Translations under genes and position numbers: made by a program
Shown: positions 7,628 through 16,330 of the stretch, piece after piece
How the letters are laid out: every line of letters starts with the position of its first letter
How positions within the stretch are numbered: the first letter of the stretch is position 1
Source: CAYWNA01 sp964459305
GTDB taxonomy: Bacteria; Planctomycetota; Planctomycetia; Pirellulales; Pirellulaceae
Length of the DNA: 23,448 nucleotides
Direction of reading: 5' to 3'
NCBI GenBank assembly: GCA_964459305.1
Contig: CAYWNA010000206.1
Location: 1-23,448 of the forward strand
Notes under the pieces: model-generated
The model's input: only the letters and a program-made list of their open reading frames with translations
Told to the model about the DNA's origin: nothing
Database searches by the model: none

Positions 7628-8392
7628 TCATTCAGCGGCACACCACCGTATCCCGCGACCAAGGACCTCGCGGAAGTTGGCATCGACCCAGGTGACGTTG
7701 TCGTGGCCAGACGCAAGGCAGAAAACTCGCGCGTTCTTGTGCTTGCGCGTCCAACCGATGGTTTTCATGCTCTTGGGGTGGTCGGTCGTTAGGAGGATCG
7801 TGCTGCCTTCACTGGCGTTGTCCATCGTATAGGTCTCGTCCGACATTTCCCACGGTTGCAGCCCCGCGGTGATGGGATGGTCCGCCGCAGCGATGTCGAT
7901 TTTCAACGTCTGCCCGGGGTGATAGCCGAACTTGCGATCATCAATCCCCACGACCTCAGACCAGACCGGCCATGCGCGGTAGCCGAGCAGCGCGTGGTGC
8001 AGAACTACGATGCCCTGTTTGGACTCGCCCACGTGTTCGAGGATTCCGATGAGTCGCTTCTCGTACGCCGTCAGATCCTTGGCCTCAGGCCCTTTGCGAG
8101 GCATGAAGTAGAACACAAGCGCGTCATAGCTCTGGCGCGCCGGCTCCGGAGAGGTGACAAAGTCTTCCATGTGCTGGATATAGGCATCAACGCCTGACAT
8201 CGATCGAAACAGGGTGTGAAAATTGGGCACATCATAGCCGTGCCGACCGGTGATGACCGCAACCTTGATACTCTCCGCCGACGAATCCTCACTGCCCGCA
8301 GCCAAGGCCGCATGCGACAACGACCCTGCCAAGGCACAGGCCGCGCCTGCCTGCAACACTTCACGACGGTTCATGCGTTTGCCTTGCTTCAT
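7628..8392 (-). CDS. Exported ThuA-domain protein
   Basis: A 254-residue protein with a Tat-like leader (MNRREVLQAGAACALAGSLS) and one ThuA domain (glutamine-amidotransferase-like fold). Visible landmarks are VAVITGRHGYDVPNF, YDALVFYFMP, GIVVLHHALLGYRAWP, DHPITAGLQPWEMSDETYTM and PKSMKTIGWTRKHKNARVFC. ThuA proteins act in disaccharide or trehalose utilisation, where related systems produce or process 3-keto sugars, but the activity of stand-alone exported members is not settled. The start has AAGGAG 9 bases before the ATG. It lies between the TIM-barrel gene and the Gfo/Idh/MocA gene, all on the minus strand, and is probably co-transcribed with the latter. Confidence 0.9.
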   Translation of the reverse strand: MKQGKRMNRREVLQAGAACALAGSLSHAALAAGSEDSSAESIKVAVITGRHGYDVPNFHTLFRSMSGVDAYIQHMEDFVTSPEPARQSYDALVFYFMPRKGPEAKDLTAYEKRLIGILEHVGESKQGIVVLHHALLGYRAWPVWSEVVGIDDRKFGYHPGQTLKIDIAAADHPITAGLQPWEMSDETYTMDNASEGSTILLTTDHPKSMKTIGWTRKHKNARVFCLASGHDNVTWVDANFREVLGRGIRWCAAE

Positions 8393-8420
8393 TGGTGTTT
8401 CTCCTTCTGTGTTGTGCTGT

Positions 8421-8553
8421 TGAGGGTGCCTGGGGATTCCACGTACCGGAATCCACGGTTTACGGGAGGGCAGGCTCCCGCCGAGCCGCGCGTGCGTGCC
8501 GTAACTGCGGCTCAGCGGGAGCTTTGCCCTCCCAATTCCCGGATAACCTCATG
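8421..8553. repeat. Nested inverted repeat, family C, diverged copy
   Basis: The inner arms GGGAGGGCAGGCTCCCGCC and GGCTCAGCGGGAGCTTTGCC pair with few mismatches (about 8464-8529). An outer arm, AATTCCCGGATAACCTCATG at 8534-8553, resembles the outer arm of the copy at 21695-21840. The opposite outer arm (from 8421, TGAGGGTGCC) is more diverged. It lies between the TIM-barrel gene's stop and... the ThuA gene's start region, so it interrupts an otherwise co-oriented gene run. Confidence 0.8.
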
Positions 8554-8569
8554 GAGTTGTACGTCTGTC

Positions 8570-10060
8570 TTACCGTATCGCACGATTGGCCGCAATCTGG
8601 TAGAGGTGCACGGCCAGGTCATCCGTAAACGACGGCAGACGGATCGTAACGGCGCCATTCCGGACGACGCTCGTGTCCGTCCTCAATAGGCCGCCGGATG
8701 CGTGCGGCATCCAGATATCCACGGCATAGGCGCCGTCGGTCAACGCAAGGCCGGTCAGGGTCATGGTTTGCGCATCGTATTTGGCCCCGATCTGTCCCAT
8801 CTTGGACGCCATATAGGCGATGGCCTCTTTTCTTGACGAGAGGACCATCTTTCGAAAGCCAGGCCCGGAAGCGATGCGACCCACGTAATCCAGGTTGCCG
8901 TAGTCGATGAGTGTGTTCCAGAACGTTCGCAGGACGAGCGCGTCGTCTTCGAACTCGTTGTGCCCCGTAGGATCGTAGTCGTCCGGATAGCCGTCGGCGA
9001 GCTGCTTTTGGTAGATGTCGATCAATTGGTTCTTCGCCATCATCCACTTCCAAACGTACTTGCGTATGATCGCGCGGTCCGTTTGGTGATAGCTGATGCC
9101 GATTTTGCCGCCGTTATCATCATCGGCGCCGCCTTCCTGCAACAGGAAGGGCTTCTTGTATTTCTCGCGCCACGAAACCACAGTGCTCACCGACGGGACG
9201 GGCGACTTGCTGCTGTTGCCCAAGATCATCAGGTCGAAAGCGGGATTGCTGAAATTCCAACCTTGTTGCCCCGCTTTGGCAAAGTGTTCGGCGTCTAGGC
9301 CCACAAGGGGCGTCTTCTCCGGTTGAAGCTCAGCGTACTTCGTTCTAATGGTTTCGGCGACCGCGTCGAAGAATTGCCTGGCCTTGTTCCAGTCCGTAGG
9401 CTGAGCGCCGCAGCAGTCGGTGCGAAACTCATGAGACAGATCGTAGTAGATGTTGTCCAGGTCTGCGGTCTGTTCCACGATCTTATCGACGGCGGCCGTC
9501 TGGATCTTCCAAAGACCAGCATGTTCATCGGCAACGCTGTGCCAGAATTTGAAGTGATTCGAGCCGCGGAGATGGTTGGTGGCCGCGTTGACATTGTGAT
9601 CCGGATTGAACAGTGATTCGCGCCAGTTCTGGCTCCGGACGTGGCCGTTATGCGGAAACATGAGCAGGTGCATGACGATCCCGTGGTCCCTCAAGTTCAC
9701 GCAGATGGCACGAAAACGTTTCCAGTAGACGGGATCGAATTGCGTCAGGTCATATTTGCCACCTTCCGCGGACTGATACGGCTTGTATTTGTGGCCGACC
9801 TTCGGCTGAATGACGCGTATTCGGCAATGGCTTATGCCATGGGCCTGCGACCAATCCGACCAAACCTTGTAGTCAGGCTGATTGTCTTTCAAGAACATGT
9901 GTTCAAGATGACAGCCGAAGGCCAGGATGGGCTTGCCATCGCGAGCGATATAGGCCAGTTTGGTCCCTCGGTTCTTGACCTCCAGCCCCTGACCGAATGC
10001 GTCCAAGTGTGTGAAACAGAAGATCAGAACAACAAAAATCCAGGTAAGCTTGTTCATCAT
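8570..10060 (-). CDS. Secreted TIM-barrel glycoside-hydrolase-like protein
   Basis: A 496-residue exported protein. The hydrophobic leader is MMNKLTWIFVVLIFCF, with cleavage near AFG-QG. The body opens with RDGKPILAFG, a phrase common at the start of clan GH-A barrels. Two acids sit where such barrels place catalytic residues: Glu211 in YYDLSHEF and Glu309 in PFLLQEGG. The last 90 residues (YDAQTMTLTGLALTDGAYAV, then VTIRLPSF) look like a small beta-sandwich. No GH family can be named with confidence; GH5-like or apiosidase-like (DUF4038) barrels are the nearest by eye. The frame could also start at a GTG at 10081, whose GTGA overlaps the upstream gene's stop and suggests translational coupling. 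The ATG at 10060 gives the cleaner signal peptide. Confidence 0.78.
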   Translation of the reverse strand: MMNKLTWIFVVLIFCFTHLDAFGQGLEVKNRGTKLAYIARDGKPILAFGCHLEHMFLKDNQPDYKVWSDWSQAHGISHCRIRVIQPKVGHKYKPYQSAEGGKYDLTQFDPVYWKRFRAICVNLRDHGIVMHLLMFPHNGHVRSQNWRESLFNPDHNVNAATNHLRGSNHFKFWHSVADEHAGLWKIQTAAVDKIVEQTADLDNIYYDLSHEFRTDCCGAQPTDWNKARQFFDAVAETIRTKYAELQPEKTPLVGLDAEHFAKAGQQGWNFSNPAFDLMILGNSSKSPVPSVSTVVSWREKYKKPFLLQEGGADDDNGGKIGISYHQTDRAIIRKYVWKWMMAKNQLIDIYQKQLADGYPDDYDPTGHNEFEDDALVLRTFWNTLIDYGNLDYVGRIASGPGFRKMVLSSRKEAIAYMASKMGQIGAKYDAQTMTLTGLALTDGAYAVDIWMPHASGGLLRTDTSVVRNGAVTIRLPSFTDDLAVHLYQIAANRAIR

Positions 10061-10077
10061 GGCTGTGTAACCCGTTG

Positions 10078-10824
10078 TCACTTCTGCGACTGCGTGATTG
10101 AAACCACGGATACGTTGCCGAAGGTCACATCCGAGTGGTGGGCGATGAGCAGTGCAGAACCGGAAATGAGGTCACCCGTTTCGAAGCGTTCGAGATCCCA
10201 GGCTTCCGGTTCGGGCTCATCGTCCGGCCAGAGCTTGACGCGGTAACGCGATGTTCCGCATTCGAGTGTTTCAACCCTGTGTTTCATGCGATAGGGCTTG
10301 CCGAATTCGATCGCTCGCCGTCGCGTCGATTCGACATAAAAGTCTCTTTTCCCGTCGAAGATGCGCCAGCGGCATTGCTGCAGGTCATGTCCCAGCCGGA
10401 ATTCCGCTGTCGCGCCCAAGGGATGCCACTTCACACTGGGTTGCTTCCCGTCCGCGTCGTGCCCCGGCCAGCGCAGGGCGATGGCGGCGTGAGTCACTCG
10501 GGTGGTATTCGGATCCTGTTTGGGCGGCGTCACGGCGTGAACCGTTATCGTGGTGGCGACCTCGTAGTCGCGCCAGGATTCGTCGCCAAAGGCGATCACC
10601 CGGTCGTAGTACCGCTCTGCGGTGCGTACTCCGGCAGGGGTCAATTCCCATTCGCCGTCGACCACTTGGGCCACATCGGCGATATTGATCCATCGTTGCG
10701 GGTGTCCGCCCAGATGCCCGAAACGTTGTTGGCTGCCGTACCAGATGTCGATGGCCGGTTCCGTGCCCAAGGCGAAATCGCAAAGTCCCGCCAGGAGCGT
10801 GAGTAGGAGGATATACGTTCTCAT
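10078..10824 (-). CDS. Secreted LamG-like (concanavalin-fold) protein
   Basis: A 248-residue protein with a signal peptide (MRTYILLLTLLAGLCDFALG). The ATG at 10824 has GGGA 5 bases before it; an upstream TTG at 10851 lies within a repeat and is rejected. The body begins IDIWYGSQQRFGHLGGHPQRW and continues with alternating short strands such as WRDYEVATTITVHAV, RWRIFDGKRDF and GSALLIAHHSDVTFGNVSV. This is the pattern of LamG or DUF1080-type jelly-rolls, which often bind or cut glycans. No catalytic residues are recognised. It lies between the beta-propeller gene and the TIM-barrel gene, and its TGA abuts the latter's possible GTG start, so the two are probably translated together. Confidence 0.75.
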   Translation of the reverse strand: MRTYILLLTLLAGLCDFALGTEPAIDIWYGSQQRFGHLGGHPQRWINIADVAQVVDGEWELTPAGVRTAERYYDRVIAFGDESWRDYEVATTITVHAVTPPKQDPNTTRVTHAAIALRWPGHDADGKQPSVKWHPLGATAEFRLGHDLQQCRWRIFDGKRDFYVESTRRRAIEFGKPYRMKHRVETLECGTSRYRVKLWPDDEPEPEAWDLERFETGDLISGSALLIAHHSDVTFGNVSVVSITQSQK

Positions 10825-10838
10825 ATGTGTCCCATTCG

Positions 10839-10901
10839 CGTCTAACCGCAAGCCGTGCGTGAAGGACGGGGACGCGCACGCCTCCGGCTTGCGGTTAAAC
10901 G
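10839..10901. repeat. Palindromic repeat, family A, copy with eroded left arm
   Basis: The right arm (10873-10901) is identical over 29 bases to that of the element at 3987-4066. The left arm keeps TAACCGCAAGCC and then lacks about five bases of the arm centre (GGAGG). It lies 41 bases past the stop of the beta-propeller gene and 15 bases before the start of the LamG-like gene. Confidence 0.92.
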
Positions 10902-10941
10902 AGTCAGTTTCGACCGGGAGCCGTACAGCTTAGCAGCGGTC

Positions 10942-13263
10942 CTAACGAACTGCTTTCTTGTGTGGCACCACCGGGCCTCGCCATACGCTGCCTCCGAAGG
11001 TGGTGACGTACATGACGGCATCGTTTGTCGGGTCGAACACCACTCGCTGAATATTCGAAAACGGGATATCATCGAAGGCCTCCCACGTGCGACCGTTGTC
11101 CCGCGTTAGCCACAGGCCTGCGCCGGGTGCACCTTCGGTGAGCGTCATGTAGATCCAGCCGTCATGTTGCGGATGGAAATAGCCGCCGAACGTCTGCCGC
11201 CCTTCGCGTCCCGTGCGCCGCCAGGTCTTGCCGCCATTTTCCGTGCGATACAAACCGCCCGAATCGTCCTCCCAATTCGAATCGCAGACACCTACCAGGA
11301 TCAGATCGCTGTTCTCCGGATGGACGCTGAAGTCCTTGGGATACAGGAAGGGCCGGCCGGCATTGATGTTCTGCCACGTCTCCGCGCCGTCCTTGGATCG
11401 GTACAGGCCCACACCCTCGCTCATCAGCGGTCGGCGATACGCAGGGCGTTTGGCACATACCATGGCAAAGAGTGTGCCGTCCTTGTGCAGAAATACACGG
11501 GAGACCCGCATGTTCTGCGGATGGCCCAGACCACTCTTCTTCACCGCCCATGTGGCTCCGTCGTCGGTTGATCTGTAGACTCCCTCCATGAAGACGCCGG
11601 CATACAGCGTGCGCGCACCCTTGGGGCTGTTGGGATCAAGGACGATGGAGGTGACCGGTCGCAGCGGGATGCCCTTGGCCACCGCATGCCATTTTGTGCC
11701 GAAGTCTGTCGAGATGCACACGCCGCCAGGACGGTTGTGCCCGTGACGTTCCGAGATGATGTTGTCATTGGGAATATCGTGTACGTCGGAAAACGCTCCC
11801 CATATCTTGCCAGGGGTTTCTGGATCGAACGCCAATTCATAGCAGGTATTCCTCCACGGGGCCCACGAGCGCTTATCCCACCAGACCCAAGTCTTGCCGC
11901 TGTCCAGGGATCTTGCCAGGCCGATATCCGTGTAGGCGATGTAGTGACGGTTCGACTCGGAAGGATCGAAGTAGTAATGCCACGTGGTGGTGACGACCAG
12001 CCCATTGTTCACCCACGCACAACCGGGTTTGGCCTCCTGGCCGGGAGCCGGGTACGTGTGCCCGTTGAACCATGTGTCTCCGCCGTTGTGTGTGATGTAA
12101 CACTGGCTTCTGACCAGAATCACTCGATCCGGGTCGGAATCAGCGATGGCCGCACCGAACGGCGCGTCGCCGCCTTTCCAGCATTGTCCTGTTGACGCGG
12201 TCACGTAGTTGGGAGCGACGTTGTAGCGTTCGAAACGAGGGTCCATGAAATAGGTGTCGCGCCACGTCTCACCGCCGTCATCGGATCGATACACGGTATC
12301 GTGGTGGGGAGGATGAAAGCCCGTGCTTGTGTTCGTGACATAGACGGTCAACGGTTTAGTATTCGTGGTGAGGAGCTGTTTGTATTGCGAGATGGGTCCG
12401 TAGGCCCATTGGTCGGCTTTTTGAGTTTCCGTGTTGATGCCGCGCCCCATGGCCGATTGCCATGTCTCTCCGCGATCGCGGGACCGATAGACGCCGCCTT
12501 TGAACATGCCGTTCTCATCCCTGCTGGTTACGGCGCAGTACAACATGGTCAAATTGCCTGAGACACGAGACCCACCGGCAAATCCCTGGATCTCCTTCCA
12601 GGGCAGGCCGTTGGTCTTCACGGCCCATGTCGTGCCACCGTCGTCGGAACGCCAGATGCCTTTGTCCGTTGCGGCGAACGCGACGCGGCCCTTGGTGACC
12701 CGATCGAAATGAAACCCAATCAACTGGCCGCCGGGGCCGCTGCACACGGCCCACGTGACGCCCGCATCGCGCGACAACCAGCAGTGCCCGTTGCGCGTGC
12801 CTACGAGCATGACATCCGGGTCGCACGGGTTGATCGCGATCTCGCCGTACGGCGAATCCCTGAGATCGCCGATGGATTCAAAAGTCTTGCCGCCATCGCG
12901 ACTGATTCGCAGCCGTCCGCCTGAAGAAGCGTAGATGATGTCTGGATCGGATGGATGGAAACCGGGCCGGCATCTTGTATCGCTTCGAAGTTGAGCCTGG
13001 TTGATCATCCGCCAGTTGCGGCCACCATCCTCAGAGATGTAAGCGGCGCCCATGTCGCAATTGAGCATCATCAAATCGGGATTCACCGGAGAGATCGCCG
13101 GCGAAAACATACCACCGCCACCGGACAGACCGACAGGCTCCCACGGAATTTCTCCCGCAGCCGTCTCCGCCCGAGCAAGCCCGAGCCCACAGCACGCCAG
13201 AACGGGCACAAGCAACATCAGCCCAAGACGCGCGAAAGAACTCGTCAACCCATGGTGAGACAT
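10942..13263 (-). CDS. Secreted Asp-box beta-propeller protein (GH74/sialidase fold)
   Basis: A 773-residue exported protein. The start at 13263 is chosen because AGGAGA precedes it closely and a signal peptide follows (FARLGLMLLVPVLACCGLGLARA). Thirteen Asp-box motifs of the S-x-D-x-G-x-T-W type run through it, for example SEDGGRNW, SRDGGKTF, SDDGGTTW, SRDRGETW, STDDGATW, TENGGKTW and TRDNGRTW. These mark the outer strands of beta-propeller blades and suggest the two seven-bladed domains of GH74 xyloglucanases or VPS10-like proteins. CDMGAAY near the N-terminus resembles the TDVGGAYR box of GH74, which carries one catalytic Asp. The second catalytic Asp was not located, so hydrolase activity is not certain. 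It is first in a run of five minus-strand genes. Confidence 0.87.
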   Translation of the reverse strand: MSHHGLTSSFARLGLMLLVPVLACCGLGLARAETAAGEIPWEPVGLSGGGGMFSPAISPVNPDLMMLNCDMGAAYISEDGGRNWRMINQAQLRSDTRCRPGFHPSDPDIIYASSGGRLRISRDGGKTFESIGDLRDSPYGEIAINPCDPDVMLVGTRNGHCWLSRDAGVTWAVCSGPGGQLIGFHFDRVTKGRVAFAATDKGIWRSDDGGTTWAVKTNGLPWKEIQGFAGGSRVSGNLTMLYCAVTSRDENGMFKGGVYRSRDRGETWQSAMGRGINTETQKADQWAYGPISQYKQLLTTNTKPLTVYVTNTSTGFHPPHHDTVYRSDDGGETWRDTYFMDPRFERYNVAPNYVTASTGQCWKGGDAPFGAAIADSDPDRVILVRSQCYITHNGGDTWFNGHTYPAPGQEAKPGCAWVNNGLVVTTTWHYYFDPSESNRHYIAYTDIGLARSLDSGKTWVWWDKRSWAPWRNTCYELAFDPETPGKIWGAFSDVHDIPNDNIISERHGHNRPGGVCISTDFGTKWHAVAKGIPLRPVTSIVLDPNSPKGARTLYAGVFMEGVYRSTDDGATWAVKKSGLGHPQNMRVSRVFLHKDGTLFAMVCAKRPAYRRPLMSEGVGLYRSKDGAETWQNINAGRPFLYPKDFSVHPENSDLILVGVCDSNWEDDSGGLYRTENGGKTWRRTGREGRQTFGGYFHPQHDGWIYMTLTEGAPGAGLWLTRDNGRTWEAFDDIPFSNIQRVVFDPTNDAVMYVTTFGGSVWRGPVVPHKKAVR

Positions 13264-13552
13264 GGTCTTCTCCTGGGGGCAATTCCGAATCGCCGGTTCA
13301 GCCATCGTGACCACGCGGTTCTCGTTTCCAAGCTCCGGTTTGTGCCCATACAAAGTTTCGTCCGCGATCCTATCCTGTAACTAAGCTTCGAACAATCCTG
13401 CGTTGCCCGCGTCGCACGACAAAGGTACCCTCCAGCGCACACACACATGCGCAACTTACGATCCCGTCATTTTGCGAGCATACTACCCCGCAGGAATTAC
13501 GTGCGATATCTTGGTTGGCAGTTGGCAACTGAGAATGCTGGAGGGAATGGCG

Positions 13553-14539
13553 ATGTCTTGCAAGTCATGGTGGCGCAATTGTGCCATGGAATCGGATTCC
13601 GAGATTCTGGGCATTGATGCGTTGGAAGACCGGCTCTCACCTATTGCCTCAGACATGTTGAGGATTCGCGAGTTGATTTCGGCTTTCGAACTGTGCCACC
13701 ACAAGGCAGAACGGTGGGTTCGTAACATTATCGAGGCGATTGGTGCGGGGCAGACAGACAAGGGACTTGGCACGCGTTCGCCCGGTCAGTACCACGCTGC
13801 GGAAAAAGTATGGCAGAATGCCTGCGCTGCATTGTCGGCGTGGTGTGCCGGATGTCCAAGTGCGTCGCTGGATCTGTCTATCGGCACGGTTCCCGCTTCG
13901 CAGATGCTTGCTCGCCTTGGCAAGCGATCGGCGTTGAAGGAGTGGCAGGTTCAACGGGTCGTTGAGAAAATCCGCAGCCATGTCCACTGGCCCCAGTCGG
14001 CCGACGACCCGGCATCGCAATATGTATGGATTCTCCTCGGCGGCGGCGAGTATGAACTCGCCTATCGCAGCCAGTGCCCCGAACAGTACAAGGAACACGG
14101 AGAATTCTGGCTGGCAACGGTTCGGACAATCATCCACGATACGACTGATGGGAATCAGGTCGGACTGTCGTTGGGCCTTGCCATCGATATGCTCTGGCCG
14201 TGCCACTGGATGTTTGTGGGGAACCTGCAGCTTGTGCTCGGCGCGATTGGCGGGGACCTCGATCCGAAAACACCGTTTGCGGCGTGTGGCAGGAATATTG
14301 CTCTTTCGCCTCTGGGCGATCGGATGGAAGTCGTAGGCAATACGCTGAAGGTCTTTTGTGGCGGCCCCGATGCAGACAAAGAAGTCGATAGGCGGTTACT
14401 AGCGCTACTCGGAGAACCGACCGACGTGAAGCGATGGCTCGCCGCGTCGTTGGACAAGACAATTAGGCTTCAACAGAGCCCACCGGCCGAGCTTCGCGCC
14501 ATGTCTGCTTTGGCCGGTCCTGATTGGATAGCCGAATAG
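13553..14539 (+). CDS. Unrecognised 328-residue protein
   Basis: I do not recognise this protein. The start at 13553 is favoured by GGAGGG 7 bases upstream; in-frame ATGs at 13535 and 13547 are alternatives. No signal peptide or clear membrane segment is present, so it is probably cytoplasmic. It is rich in Trp and Cys (SCKSWWRNC, WQNACAALSAWCAGCP, DMLWPCHWMF). A middle part has helical character with basic residues (LGKRSALKEWQVQRVVEKIR). The C-terminal part includes MEVVGNTLKVFCGG and a closing helix. Its start diverges from the beta-propeller gene, and its stop faces the adaptor gene's stop with only 6 bases between. Length, codon pattern and ribosome site support a real gene. Confidence 0.75.
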   Translation: MSCKSWWRNCAMESDSEILGIDALEDRLSPIASDMLRIRELISAFELCHHKAERWVRNIIEAIGAGQTDKGLGTRSPGQYHAAEKVWQNACAALSAWCAGCPSASLDLSIGTVPASQMLARLGKRSALKEWQVQRVVEKIRSHVHWPQSADDPASQYVWILLGGGEYELAYRSQCPEQYKEHGEFWLATVRTIIHDTTDGNQVGLSLGLAIDMLWPCHWMFVGNLQLVLGAIGGDLDPKTPFAACGRNIALSPLGDRMEVVGNTLKVFCGGPDADKEVDRRLLALLGEPTDVKRWLAASLDKTIRLQQSPPAELRAMSALAGPDWIAE

Positions 14540-14545
14540 CCCGGT

Positions 14546-16312
14546 CTAATCCTTCTTGATGCGCACGTGGACCTGCAGGTTGATCAGCTTTTCGAGCAGG
14601 TCGTGATGCTTCGTTACGCCTTCCTCGTCGAGGCGGATTTCGACTTCGACCACACGCAGGTCCTCAGGTGCTGTTGGATTCAGATCGCGAATCGTGTTGC
14701 GCTCAATGGTCCACAGAACTTTCTCGACCGTGCCGTGCAATTCTTCCGGCAGCGCGGCGCTGCTGATGGTTGCAGTTTGCCCCTGGTGAACGTAGCGAAC
14801 GTCGGTCTCGTAGACCTCGGCGATGACGTTCATTCGTCGCGAGTCGCCGAGCTGCAGGATCGCTTGTCCGCCCAAGGCGGCTCCTTCGCGTGCCAGAATC
14901 TTCAGCACCTTTCCATCGCGCGGCGCTCGAATGATTGCTTGATCGAGTTGGGCTTCGGCTTGCGTCAGGCTTTTCTCTGCAGTTTCCACGGGGATCGACT
15001 GCTTGAGGCGTTTCTGATTGGCGATGGCTGTTTGCAGCTGAGCCTGTGACTGGGCGCGCCGTAATTGGGCGGACTCGCGAAGTTGTTCGAGTCGCTTCTC
15101 TGCCGCGGTTAGGTCGCGCTGGGCGCGTTGTTCCACAAGCTTCTGGCGGCTGAGTTGGTCGGAGCTATTCTGGTTCGACTTCTCTAGGCGTTCGCGGTCC
15201 TTGACGGCGATGTCCAGGTGAGCGCGAAGCAGTTTTACCTCTGCCTCCAAAGTCTGCACTTCCAAATCCAGGGGCTTGCCCATTTGCTCGACAGCCGTCA
15301 TTGCCTCTTCGACCAAGGCAGCGGAGTATGCGTCTGTGGTTGTGAGTTGCTCCTTGGCATCGGCCACGGCGCTGCGAGCACGTCCAACCTCGGCCTGCAG
15401 CAAGTCATAGCTGGAGAGGTGAGCCAGCGGCTCGTCGCGACTGACGGACTGCCCTTCCTCGACAAGTAGACTCTTGAGCGTTTGTCCGGCGGGCCCGCCG
15501 ATGCTCAAGATACCGCCGTCGGGCTCTAGACGCCCCAGAGCGGCGACGTATTGTGTTGATGCTACGTCTGCTGGCGCCCCCGTATCTTTGTCTGAGTTCC
15601 CGTCAATCAATGATGGGAGATAGAGATACCCAACGGCAACACCGAAACCGAAGGCGATCGCGACCGTGAAAAGCCGTAGAAGCCATGCCAGGGGGCGCGA
15701 GGCTTTGGGGGCCGGGCGCGGGGTGGCGCTTTTCCATTGGCCGCGGTCTTCGTGCGCCGGCGGCGAATCCTCGGTTTCTGGCGTCGGCGCGGCCGCGGGC
15801 GCGGGCGGTGGCGTTGGAGCGTCTTCAATCGGCGTTCGGGCAAGCTCCTCTGCCGGAACAGCATCTTGCGGCTGGGGCGCCGGTTCCTGTGGCTGCGGCG
15901 GCGCAGCGGTGCCTTCCGCTTGTGGTTCCTCTTTAGGAAAGAAATGGCCAAGAAGAGACTGCCTCAGACCAAGACTCCCAGACGCCGCTTCCGGCTCGCC
16001 TAGGCGGGCCTTCATTTGTGGCCCGGCATCGCCAAAGTGGATTGCATCGTCGGGATTCAGCTTGACCGTAGCCGAAATGAGGCGATGATTGACGTACGTA
16101 CCGTTGCGTGAGCCGAGATCGCACAGGTATAACGCGCCGTCTTCAACGTACAGCTCGGCGTGCCTGTGCGACACGAGCAGGTCTTCGTCGTAGTCAAAAT
16201 GGACGTCATTGTCCTCGGAACGACCGATTGTGACGAGCGGCTTCCAGAACCGCTGTTCCTGTCCCGCAAGGGAAGAACTTGCCACGTGCGTGATGATAAT
16301 CTCTGGATCCAT
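14546..16312 (-). CDS. FHA-HlyD/DevB-type membrane fusion protein of an ABC exporter
   Basis: A 588-residue adaptor. Residues 25-100 are an FHA domain with its phosphothreonine-binding residues in place (GRSEDNDVHF, SHRHAEL, GSRNGTYVNH). A Pro/Ala/Glu-rich linker covers about 128-205. A single membrane helix lies at 211-232. The HlyD/DevB part follows: ALGRLEPDGGILSIGGPAG, a lipoyl-like half, a long coiled-coil hairpin (about 305-450), then IIRAPRDGKVLKILAREG and a beta-barrel. In Gram-negative cells such adaptors bridge an inner-membrane ABC exporter to a TolC-like outer-membrane channel; no TolC gene is in view. The FHA part should lie in the cytoplasm and could read Ser/Thr-kinase signals. 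It is the last gene of the four-gene operon, 18 bases after the ATPase gene. GAGGAC precedes the ATG. Confidence 0.92.
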   Translation of the reverse strand: MDPEIIITHVASSSLAGQEQRFWKPLVTIGRSEDNDVHFDYDEDLLVSHRHAELYVEDGALYLCDLGSRNGTYVNHRLISATVKLNPDDAIHFGDAGPQMKARLGEPEAASGSLGLRQSLLGHFFPKEEPQAEGTAAPPQPQEPAPQPQDAVPAEELARTPIEDAPTPPPAPAAAPTPETEDSPPAHEDRGQWKSATPRPAPKASRPLAWLLRLFTVAIAFGFGVAVGYLYLPSLIDGNSDKDTGAPADVASTQYVAALGRLEPDGGILSIGGPAGQTLKSLLVEEGQSVSRDEPLAHLSSYDLLQAEVGRARSAVADAKEQLTTTDAYSAALVEEAMTAVEQMGKPLDLEVQTLEAEVKLLRAHLDIAVKDRERLEKSNQNSSDQLSRQKLVEQRAQRDLTAAEKRLEQLRESAQLRRAQSQAQLQTAIANQKRLKQSIPVETAEKSLTQAEAQLDQAIIRAPRDGKVLKILAREGAALGGQAILQLGDSRRMNVIAEVYETDVRYVHQGQTATISSAALPEELHGTVEKVLWTIERNTIRDLNPTAPEDLRVVEVEIRLDEEGVTKHHDLLEKLINLQVHVRIKKD

Positions 16313-16330
16313 CTACAACGTCCTCAATTG

